Positions 37,733-47,011 of a DNA stretch of 64,000 bases are shown piece by piece. How positions within the stretch are numbered: position 1 is the stretch's first letter; every line of letters starts with the position of its first letter. The translations under genes were made by a program, and so were the position numbers. The stretch spans positions 149,930 to 213,929 of the forward strand of contig NQMI01000081.1 of NCBI GenBank assembly GCA_002270565.1, given 5' to 3'. The notes beneath the pieces are model-generated. The model saw only the letters and a list, made by a program, of their open reading frames with translations, made no database searches and was not told where the DNA came from. The DNA comes from Stenocarpella maydis (lineage: Eukaryota > Ascomycota > Sordariomycetes > Diaporthales > Diaporthaceae).

Positions 37733-39347
37733 TCACATCAAGATCATCCCATCCAGTCTCATGACCGAGGTCCTCTCGCTCCTCCGCCTAAAATACCTCG
37801 TGGCGGCCGCCTCACGGACCCTGGTCTCGGCGTCAAGCTTCTCCTTGGCCTGGCGCGCCAGCTCCTTGATGAGGTGGCGGGTGCTCTTTGTGAAGATGTT
37901 GTACCACGAGGCGTGCGGCTTACACCTCCTGCGGTCGCACATCCCCGCCGTGGCCAGGGCCCACTCCTTGCCGTCCTCGGCCTCGGCGGCGGCGGCCTTC
38001 ATCGCCTGGACCTGCTCCTCCATCCAGCCGCCGCCCGTCGTGAGGCTGTTGTTCTTGTAGATGGCCTCGCCCTGCGCGGACTTGGCGAAGACGGCAAACT
38101 CTTCTGGGCAGCCGACGAGGTCCAGCCTGCTGTCGTACCCGCACACATCCTTCTCGGCCAGCCCCTCGGCGATAGCGGCCTTGCGGCGCTCGTTGGCCAT
38201 GTCGAGGAGCTGCTGCATCTTCTTGTTCAGCACGATCTCCTCGGCCAGCGCGTAGCGGTCCGCGGCGGAGGCGGCGAGGAAGGACTGCTCCTCTGGCGTG
38301 AAGACGAGCGTCTGGTCGACATGTGACAAGAACTCATCTGGTACGGCTAGAGTGTTGGTGGTCAGTATCAACTCGTGACCATCGAGTTCATGGCACACCA
38401 TAATCGAACGAAAGGAGAGTAGACGAAGGTCAGGGGTTCTTACCAAATGGCTTCTTGCCGAGATGCCATGGCTCTTCGCCCTCGACGGAATTGTGCACTG
38501 TAGAAACGTTCAACAGTCCCATGAACTTCTCCCTCGTGAGGTCGGCCTCCTTGGCCTTCAGGCTCCTGTTCTCAGGCAGTGACCTGACCAACTGCTCCCA
38601 CCAGTCCTCGGCGTGCTTGTCACTGCAGAAGACGCTGTAGTCGGAGTCGCCACGTGTGTCGTCGTATATCCTCGCAGGCCTCCAACAGCCCTCGAGGCTG
38701 CAAGTCTTCTTGTATCTGGTGATATTGATACCCTGCCTGTCCGTACAGCCGGGGCAGACGTAACGCTGGATCAGGGCCTCGCCGATCGTCTTATCGATGT
38801 TGACACACTCCCCGTGGAACCAGTCGTCGCACGTGTCGCAGCTGATCATCCACCTGTGGTCGTCCGGCCCGCGGCAGATGCAGTAGGGCCCGTGGTCCGA
38901 CTCCTCCTCGTCGCTGGCCCCCGCCTCACTGGATGCCAGAGGGCCTCCTATGGGTGATGATGCCGATGCCTGAGAGGCTGTGGTGTTGTTGGTTGTTGTT
39001 GTCTTCTTGGCCCGGGACGAGGATCCGGATTTGCTTCCGCCCCGCGACTTTCGACCACCCCGGGTCCCGCTGCTGGTGGTCTTCCGGGCAGTTTTCTTGA
39101 CGATCTTGGCCGTCCCTTTCTTGCTGGCAGCCCTGGACGCACCCCCCAGCTTGGCATCTGACCTCTCGTCTGCTGTGCCATCCGCCTGAGATAGTGAGCG
39201 CGGCTGTGATGCACGCGGGCCAAGGGAGTCCGTGTGTTCAGTTTCCGGGATTTGCGACATCCGGGAATCGCTGTCTACACCGTCGCCGGTCTCTGTTTTG
39301 ATGCTCATATCCTGCAAAAAGCCAGGCTCACCCTGATCGATTTCCAT
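37733..39347 (-). CDS. SPP1: SPP1 homologue, PHD-finger subunit of the Set1/COMPASS H3K4 methyltransferase
   Basis: Model complement(join(37733..38346,38444..39347)), 505 residues. The 97-bp intron has donor GTAAGA at 38443 and acceptor TCTAG ending at 38347; the split codon is Ala. In COMPASS, Spp1 binds H3K4me3 and supports trimethylation by Set1, and in yeast it also links this mark to meiotic break sites. Residues 1-150 are charged with a Lys/Arg/Ser/Thr-rich basic stretch (about 70-115). The PHD finger spans 155-201 with a complete C4HC3 set: Cys156, Cys158, Cys170, Cys173, His178, Cys181, Cys198, Cys201, plus the reader-type Trp167 and the DDWFHGEC signature. A second Cys cluster follows (Cys216, Cys221, Cys241), as in Spp1/CFP1 proteins, and the C-terminal third is helical and charged. 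It is divergent from SCO1, with 540 bp between starts. Confidence 0.88.
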
Positions 39348-39887
39348 GGCTATCGCTGGTGGAGGTGTACTATTTAGAGGCTGGATGGAGGAGTGTGAGC
39401 TTGTGAGGGCGGCCGTAAGATGAGGTTTACTGCATCACTTAGCCCCCTTCCGGATGTCACGTCCAGACCTGAAGGAGTAAGAAAGAAGAAAAGAAAAGAA
39501 AAAAAAAAAAGAAGAAAAAACCCCCCCGAATTACAAGGACAGTCAAAGATTAGTCGGTATACGCCTGATATTTGGCGCGACGGAAAGTGGCAATAATTCG
39601 TCCCCTTCGCGTCTTGACGTGGAGGCAGCGAGAGCTGATTGGCGACTTGTCGGGTCGACTCCACCTGAGCGGCATGGCTGCTGTGGCATGACTTAGAAAT
39701 CGCAAATTGGCCCGAGCTCCTGCAGCCTCTTGGATTAGTGTATGAGCTTCTTGACTTCGGCCCCGCGCTCTGGTGGGCATCGAATGGGTTGCATTTCCTC
39801 ACATGGTGGCGTGAAGCTTTGGTCGCTGTCCTCGCGCCCTGCAAATTGCTGTTCCTGCAACTCCCCTCCCCTCCGACCACAGCCGAC
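39348..39887. promoter_or_regulatory. Bidirectional promoter SPP1/SCO1
   Basis: 540 bp separate the two divergent start codons. A purine-rich A/G tract (about 39478-39520) ending in a C7 run lies nearer SPP1, on whose strand it reads as a poly-pyrimidine element, common in fungal core promoters. Confidence 0.6.
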
Positions 39888-40913
39888 ATGTCTCGACCAA
39901 TGGCCCCATCCAGGGCATTGCTGAAGGCCTTCCAGCAAACACAACCCCCCTCGAGACAATGCCGGCGGTTCCTGTCTTCGTCGCAGGCCTCCTTTGCCCG
40001 ACGGCCAGCGCTCGCAAATACCCCCAGCCAACCCTCGAGGCACCAGCCCTTTCTGCAGAAGCGGTTCAAGTACAAGTCGGTTGAGGAAGCCAGGAGCCGG
40101 TACCAAATAGGGGTATGCGAGCCAACCATTCCAACCGCTGCTGCCCCTGCTGAAGGCACAACGTCAAGGAAGCTAACTCAGCGGGACCGCAGCCATTCTC
40201 CTGGAAAGCACTCGTGCTATTTGTCATGACAGCTGGCGGCCTCACATGGTACTTCGAACACGAGAAGGAGCGCATGCAGAAGAAGCGCATCGCAGAGGCA
40301 AATAAAGCAGTCGGAAAGCCAAAGGTTGGCGGGTCATTCAAGCTCGTGGACCAGGACGGCAAGCCCTTTACCGAGCACGACATGAAGGGCCGGTACTCCC
40401 TGGTGAGCAATGCCGCCCCACCAGCTGCTGCAGCGCGACGTGTGCGAGGATGATGGCTGACTGGGTGCGCGCGTGCATATGTAGGTCTACTTCGGGTTCA
40501 CACACTGCCCCGACATCTGCCCGGAAGAGCTTGACAAGATGGCCGTCATGTTCGAGAAGGTCGAGAAGGAGATACCCGGCGGGCTGAACGGAATCTTTGT
40601 GACGTGCGATCCCGCGCGCGACGGCCCCCAGGAGCTAAAGAAGTACCTGGCCGAGTTCCACCCCGGGTTTGTGGGGCTGACGGGCACATATGACGATATC
40701 AAGGCCATGTGCAAGGCATATCGGGTCTACTTCAGCACGCCTTCCAAGGTCCCGGCAGGACAGGACTATCTGGTTGACCACAGTATATACTTCTACCTGA
40801 TGGACCCAGAGGGCGACTTTGTCGAGGCGCTGGGACGGCAGCACTCGCCTGATCAGGGAGCGGGCATCATTCTAGGCCACATGAAGGAGTGGAAGGGCGA
40901 GTTCAGGAAATAG
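39888..40913 (+). CDS. SCO1: SCO1 mitochondrial copper chaperone for cytochrome c oxidase
   Basis: Model join(39888..40112,40193..40402,40485..40913), 287 residues, normal for the family. Introns are 80 bp (GTATGC..GCAG, branch GCTAAC) and 82 bp (GTGAGC..GTAG); both are phase 0. Sco1 sits in the inner mitochondrial membrane and delivers copper to the CuA site of Cox2. The first about 70 residues are Arg/Ser/Gln-rich without acidic residues, as in a matrix-targeting presequence. One membrane segment follows exon junction 1 (about 80-97). Then comes the thioredoxin-like domain with the copper motif CPDIC (Cys153 and Cys157) and the third ligand His244 in VDHSIYF. The frame is open upstream of the chosen ATG to 39738, but no earlier start gives a better presequence. 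No defect is visible. Confidence 0.94.
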
Positions 40914-41895
40914 TGATGAAAAGGTGTGGGAAACGGCGTGGTCTCTCCACTCAGCGCATTGCACCCTGTCGGCGATGTGTGATCTATAGCCTGCTAGGGA
41001 TGGGCAGGATCCGCTTGTACGCTGTATGATAGATGGCTGTACAAAATTTATTGACACATGTAAAAACAAGAACCAGAAGAAGAAGAAAAAAAAAAAAAAC
41101 ATTCAAACTGCCCCGACATGTCCAGGACACGGGCTGGATGGCGGCTTGACGCGGCTCACGCGGCTCAGATGCGACGGGTGGGAAACTCGGGCTGTTTTGC
41201 TTGGAAGAATCTAGAATATTGACTGTGTTGCTCAGCAGTTTGGAAGCACAGCCGGCAGACCAGGTCGTCGTTGTCGCAATGGGATTCTATTGGCGCACAG
41301 CAGCAGGACTGCAGCTCGGCTCTTCACTTCAACCTGCATCTTGCTTATCCGAGCCATGCGACACGTGGTCAGGCCATGTGGGATTGATTCAATGCTGCAA
41401 GAGGCCTTGACCCCAAGACCAAACAAAGAAAAGACCAAGGCAGGACGAGCTACTACGTCAGTCACAAGCGCGGCGAGTAAAAAGGCCCTGACACATGATA
41501 ACCGTCTGGCACCCCTGCCCCTGCCCCTGCCACTGCCCCCAATCCCCACGTCCCAATAGTGCCCTGCCCAACTGCAGCTTCCTCCAATCTCAACATCGTG
41601 GCTGTCCTCGCTCCAGCACAGATAGTAGTAGCACGTCTCCCGTCCACCGTCCACCGCGGCTCCCACTCTATCTTCTACTCTGCCCACCCTGTGCACATCT
41701 CTGCCGCCCTCGTGTCGCCGGCCTCGGAAACCCCCAGCGCTTATCTCGTCGGCTTCGAGCCCAAATCTCCATGCTCCTCACCGCATATTAAATCTGGGAT
41801 CCCTTCACCTAAGCCACATCTGCTGCACGCACCCCGCACTACTCCTGACCCTCTACCAACGCTCTGCATTTACATCAGGTCCTGCCACCGTCACC
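40914..41895. other. Intergenic, SCO1 3' region and choline kinase promoter
   Basis: About 1 kb. It contains an A-rich run (about 41078-41099) downstream of SCO1 and a CCCCTG-rich stretch (41517-41545). No gene is supported. Confidence 0.6.
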
Positions 41896-43893
41896 ATGCC
41901 CACGACGCCACTGCTCAACTCCCAAGGTCAGCCCATCAGGTCTGCCTTGAAGAACGAGGACGATGTCGCCCAAGCACTGCCTGGCGCCCCGACAAAGGGT
42001 AAGAACTTCCCCAGACTCGAGTTGCTTCTGCTCTCACCATCCCGTTAGTGCTATGCGGCGCATGAATCTGCGCTCTTCACAGAGCACGGCCCATCCCAGA
42101 TCTGGTTGTCTCGGTCTTTTGTAGTGCTCTAGACTGGGCGCCATCTCATCGCTGTGTCCGTAGCAGACGGCCAGGGTCAGAGAGCCGAGGTGAGTTGACC
42201 TTGACTGGCTCAGCGGGCGGAACGCAAAAGATGCCTCTCCGAGCTGCCGCCTGTGGTTGATATCAGCCTCTGTGCGCTAGCTTACTGTCATGTTCTCCCG
42301 CTGATATGTTGAATCTCTAGCTGTCCAAATCGCCGAGCCTGAGCCCCTCCCACAGGAGGAGCCAAGGCCGAGGAGGGAATTCGCTGCCAGCGTGAGCGGG
42401 AAGCGCCTCAGTGGCCGACCGCCATTACCAGCGGCGAGCTCATCTCGAACCTCCTTCGCCAGCCAGAGCAGCACTGAAACTCTGGATCTTAAGGGAAACC
42501 AGGGCCTGTCATCCCTGCCGCAGCTGCCAGAGGATGCTGCTGCCCAGGGTGAACAGTACCCGCAGGCCTCTCACCAGTTTCACAGTGGCTCCCAGAGGAT
42601 CGACCGCGCGTCAGAGAAGCTGCTCGCGCAGGTGGCTGAGTGGCTCCAGCGTGAGAAGGCCAAGCGGGAGAGCAGGAAGCCTCGAAAGTACCACCGCCAC
42701 CATCTTCACTCGCGAAGGAAGCACAAGGCTGAAACCGAGGGCCCTCCGGCGCCTGAGGACCCAGAGGCTGACCCGGATGTCGAGAATGCGCTGCGGAGGA
42801 CGGCCTCAATCGACTCAAACTCTAGTGAAGTGTCCCTGGACCGGCTGCAGCGCATTCTCGATGACAGCATGGCTGCCTTGGGTATTGGTTCCGTGCCCAG
42901 CAACAGCGCGAGACTGGGCCGACGGCTCTCACACCGCAAGAAGACCGCCTCACGTTCCACTCTCCAGCTCTCTCGAGCCTACTCGTCGGACACGGACTAC
43001 GTGGATGGAGACGCTGTGGTACCAAGTTGCGATGCTATCCTAGACAACACCAAGACCTTGAAATACAGCCAGGCCCCAGCGGATGAGCTTGCATCTGTGT
43101 CCAGCAAGCGCGAGGAGAAGGAGAGGCAGGCTTGGGCAACCTTCAAGAACGAGATAATCCGCCTCGCGCATACGCTTCGACTCAAGGGCTGGAGGCGTGT
43201 TCCCCTGGACGCTGGCGACGACATCAAGGTCGAGCGACTGAGTGGCGCCTTGACCAATGCGGTCTATGTTGTGACGCCGCCCGAGAAACTACCATCTGGT
43301 GACTCTGACGTTGTCAAGAAGAAGCCACAGAAGCTGTTGTTGCGGATTTATGGGCCACATGTTGAGAACCTTATCGACCGTGACATCGAGCTCAGCATCC
43401 TGAAGCGTCTGGCCCGTAAGAAGATCGGACCCCGGATGCTGGGCACGTTCACAAACGGCCGCTTTGAGCAATTCTTCAACGCCGTGCCCCTGACCCCGGA
43501 AGAGATGCGACAAGCAGCAACGTCTAGGCAGATCGCCAAGCGTATGCGGGAGCTCCACTCCGGAGTTGACCTTCTTGAAGGCGAGAGGGATGGCGGCCCG
43601 ACGTTGTTCAAGAATTGGGACTGTTGGCTGGACAACGTCGAAAGGAGGTCGCTCTTCCTTGACGAGGTCGTTAGAGCCCGTAGAGCCGGCAAGCCAGCCG
43701 GGAGGGCAGACTGCTGGAAGCAGGCGGGTTTCGTATGTGGCGTAGAATGGCCCCAGTTCAAGACCATGGTTCAGAAATACCGAGAGTTTCTCCTCCAGTA
43801 TTATGGATCCGAAGGTCTCCGCGAGAAGCTGGTATTCGCCCACAACGACGTAAGTCTCTCTTCGTCTTTGGTGTCCCACGTTCAGCACACTGG

Positions 43894-43926
<33 letters not shown>

Positions 43927-44788
43927 TTTCTTTTTTTTTTTAATATAGATTATCAACTTACTCACAAGCCATCAGACACAATACGGGAATATCCTCCGCG
44001 TCTGCCCAGACGACGAGAAGTCCCCTCTCCTGCAGCCCGAGAACCAGCACAAGCAGCTCATTGTCATCGACTTTGAGTACGCATCAGCCAACCTCCCGGG
44101 TTCTGAGTTTGCAAATCACTTCACTGAGTGGACGTATAACTACCACGACCCGCACGTGCCTTTCGCGTGCAGCGTCGAGCGCTACCCCTCGATCGAGGAG
44201 CAGAAACGCTTCATCAAGGCGTACGTCGAGCACCGCCCCAAGGTAGTGTCCTCCACGACGCCGTCAGCCTCCTCGGACGTGGACATCACGCCGTCGGCGA
44301 CGCCGCAGGTTGCACCACAAAACCCGAGCAGCTCCGTCGTCGAGTTCATGCTCGATGCGCGCGCGCCGCCCGGCGGGTGGAAGGAGGAGGAGCGCCGCGC
44401 AGAGGGCGCCGTGGACCAGCGCGTCGAGGAGCTGATCAAGGAGACGCGACTTTGGCGACCCATGAACAGCGCCCAGTGGGTCGCCTGGGGCATCGTCCAG
44501 GCCAAGATACCAGGGTACACTGAACCCACTGTGGAGGGCGGCAGCGACGCAGAGGGAGCTGAAGTGCAGGGCGAGGCGCCCGCCTCTCCTGTACCCTCCC
44601 AGGGAAGTGCGGCCGGCAGCACCGGCGATGGCGCCGCTGGAGGTCAGGATGAGGAGGGGTTCGACTACCTGGCTTACGCGCACGATCGTGCCCTCTTCTT
44701 CTGGGGCGACTGTGTCCAGATGGGGCTCATCAAGCTGGAGGAGCTGCCGGAGGGCTTGCGGGACAGGATTAAGGCGATTGATTATTGA
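41896..44788 (+). CDS. Choline/ethanolamine kinase
   Basis: Model join(41896..41998,42321..43849,43976..44788), 814 residues. It phosphorylates choline (and/or ethanolamine) with ATP, the first step of the CDP-choline (Kennedy) route to phosphatidylcholine; cytosolic. Intron 1 is long (322 bp, GTAAGA..TCTAG). Intron 2 is 126 bp; its acceptor is the CATCAG ending at 43975, because this restores the catalytic motif HNDTQYGN at residues 542-549, split right after the Asp. A nearer ATATAG was rejected. The second catalytic motif is VIDFEYAS (Asp576). Residues 1-330 are low-complexity, Ser/Arg/His-rich, as in Pezizomycotina choline kinases; the nucleotide-binding part starts near RLSGALTNAVYVV. 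An acidic, Gly/Ser-rich insert lies near 690-730. Substrate preference (CKI1- or EKI1-like) cannot be read from sequence. Intron 2 holds a 31-T run. Confidence 0.9.
43895..43941 (+). repeat. Poly-T tract inside choline kinase intron 2
   Basis: 31 uninterrupted T, then GTTTC, then 11 T, about 45 bp after the donor and ahead of the branch-like CTTACTCAC. It makes up over a third of the 126-bp intron. Confidence 0.9.
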
Positions 44789-45304
44789 GGACTGGTGACT
44801 GCGCGTCATCACGGTGGCCCCAGAAAGTTGTCCTGGGGAACGTGGTACCAGGTTGGTTGCCAAGCCGTGCTGGTGCCAGGTTGGGGAGTTGGAAGCAGCA
44901 TGCCGGAGACGTAAGCGGTAAATCTGTATCGATACCTAGGTACTTAAGTCTTTTGGGAATTGTCCGCTTTCGCCCTGTGATTGACTGAACGATTACCAAT
45001 TGCGTAGTTCTTTAGCTATACGCGTCCCAGGATATTGTAGTTGTAGGTTGGATACCGCGGGACGATCAACAGTTCCGCATAAAAAATCAATATTTTCACC
45101 AGTAACGTGGACAATTCTGTGTCAAAGACCTTCGTTCAGCTATAAGGGTATATTATTATCACAAGACGCAATCTTGTTCTCTCCTCTCCCTCTCCCTCTC
45201 CCCCTCCCAAGCGCCCCCCCCCCCCAACCTAGACACATACACACTCTCTCTCACTCACTCACTCACTCACCCCCTCACTCACCCCCTCTCCCTCTCTACC
45301 TATC
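44789..45304. other. Intergenic with CT/CTCA low-complexity sequence
   Basis: Follows the choline kinase stop. It contains one exact TACCTAGGTA palindrome (44933-44942) and, from 45180 to the gap, C/T-rich simple sequence including (CTCA)n at about 45249-45283. Confidence 0.7.
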
Positions 45305-45387
45305 NNNNNNNNNNNNNNNNNNNNNNNNNNNNNNNNNNNNNNNNNNNNNNNNNNNNNNNNNNNNNNNNNNNNNNNNNNNNNNNNNNN
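45305..45387. other. Assembly gap, 83 N
   Basis: A run of 83 undetermined bases directly beside C/T-rich simple-sequence DNA. It removes the 3' end of the minus-strand CNL1 gene. Confidence 0.98.
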
Positions 45388-45930
45388 AGTATTTGGTCTG
45401 TGGGATGATGACGAGTGGCCATGCGAAGAATGCCCGTGTCTGCTACTGCTCGAGTGGTGGCGGGAAGAGCTCGGCTGGGAACTTTCCAATGCGTGCTCCA
45501 TTTCCTGGACCCGCTGCCGGTAGCCCCGAACAATGTCTCGAATGTGGCGGATGCGGTCGAACTCGACCTCGAGGTCGTCTATCTGCGCCATGATCGAATG
45601 GAACCTCCGGATCTCGACATCGCAGTTGTCCATCAGGTTGCCAGCCTCGTCATAGACGGCCATTGTGACGATCTGGGACTGCTCGGTCAGGTGGTCCAGC
45701 TGCTGTGAGATCTGCTGCATGAGGCGGTCGAAGTGGCGGCCGAGCTGCGCAAGAGAGCTGCTGTCTAGGATCAGGAGGCCCTGGGAGGACGCACGGCTGG
45801 CGGCGCGTGAAGAGCTTGACCCACCGGCGGCTGCCTCCCTCTGTGCGTGCTGGAGGACCGCAACCTCGTCTGCCGAAAGGCCCAGCTGACTTACTGGGAC
45901 CGCCTGGGGCGCCTGCGACGAAGATGACAT
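45388..45930 (-). CDS. CNL1: BLOC-1 subunit CNL1 homologue, 3' end lost in gap
   Basis: 181 residues are readable before the gap; stop codon and C-terminus are not visible. CNL1 is a small coiled-coil subunit of the fungal BLOC-1 complex, which acts on endosomes in membrane traffic. Seen here: a short N-terminal segment with LGLSADEVAVLQH; a Ser/Ala-rich linker with SRAASRASSQG; then a continuous heptad-like helix from about residue 58 to 150 containing HFDRLMQQI, the middle VYDEAGNLMDNCDVEI, and the end RHIRDIVRGYRQRVQ. This order agrees with what I recall of filamentous-ascomycete CNL1 proteins. After the helix the sequence is Ser/His-rich up to the gap. No intron is needed in the visible part. 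Annotators should treat the model as partial. Other small coiled-coil complex subunits are possible but less likely. Confidence 0.72.
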
Positions 45931-46607
45931 GGTCCCGGGGGAGATTTCAGGTGTGTCCGGAGAGCGGGGGCCAGGGGGGTTTTCGCCGCGGAAGCGGTCA
46001 AGAAGCTGCTGCTGCTACGTGGGGAACGCGGCGTGTGCTTCAACTCCGTGCGAGGGGTCACAGGCTCTGACGAGGTCCCTCCAGGGGACTCGGGCTCGCA
46101 ATGCAACACCTCACCCCCCGTCAAGCCGCAACGCGACTGACCGAAGGCCGGGGGTGTTTCGGGCGTGTAGAAGCACAGTTGTTGCGGTGCGCCCGGCTCG
46201 GAGGCAGACGGCGGTAATCCCACAACCGGACTGCGGGGAACGGGGCACAGCGCCGGGTCGTCCCACAGTGGGAGGACAACGATAGCGACCTCAACTGAAG
46301 CGTCTGCGGCTGCTTTGCGCACGGCGTCATCGTTCCGGAGCAGGCGCGCTCATGGAAATGCTGTGTGTGTCGGGCGAGACTGCTGTGGACTCGAGGCGCG
46401 CACAGATTGACGGGCGGGTTTCGAGGGCCAAATCTGCCGCGGGGCCGGGCGGGAACCACAACTGACGGCCGGTGTTGGAGGCTTGTATTATCGTGTGATA
46501 CAAGGAGGGAGCGTATATAACGCAAGGGGGAGACCGAGAATGACTGTCGACCTGCCGGACAGCAGAGATAAGGAGGGAAGGGGGGGGGAGATGCGCCGCA
46601 CGGCCGC

Positions 46608-46638
46608 TGGTGGTGGTGGTGGTGGTGGTGGTGGTGGT
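46608..46638. repeat. (TGG)n microsatellite
   Basis: Ten tandem TGG triplets, about 680 bp upstream of the CNL1 start on the opposite strand sense. Confidence 0.9.
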
Positions 46639-46930
46639 AGTCGTCGTGGTGATGGTGGGCAGTCTGTAACCCGGGGTGGGGGGATGTATTAGCAGCCCGA
46701 GCCGAGGAAAAGGAAAAAAGAAAAACCCCCCAGTCGGCGGATGGTCTCGTCTCCGGCCAGGTGGTGGTTATACAGCGAGGTTGACGGCGGAGGTGTGCAC
46801 CCAAGGGAGCAAGATGAGGGACCACAATGTAACCGTGACCCCGGGTAGGCGTGCGGCTTGTCTTGGACCACGATCTTGGGGTTTGCGCCGGCTTCGCGCG
46901 GATCCCTCTGTCTCGGTTGCGCAAGGGCAG

Positions 46931-46971
46931 GGAGGCAGAGACAAGGAGGCAGAGACAAGGAGGCAGGCAGA

Positions 46972-47006
<35 letters not shown>
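46931..47006. repeat. 14-bp direct repeat followed by (CT)16
   Basis: GGAGGCAGAGACAA is repeated twice plus a partial third copy, then a pure CT dinucleotide run at 46975-47006. Confidence 0.85.

Positions 47007-47011
<5 letters not shown>

Noticed and set aside
46121..46924. A 267-codon minus frame upstream of CNL1
   Set aside because: Pro/Arg/His-biased; the His run is a translated microsatellite.
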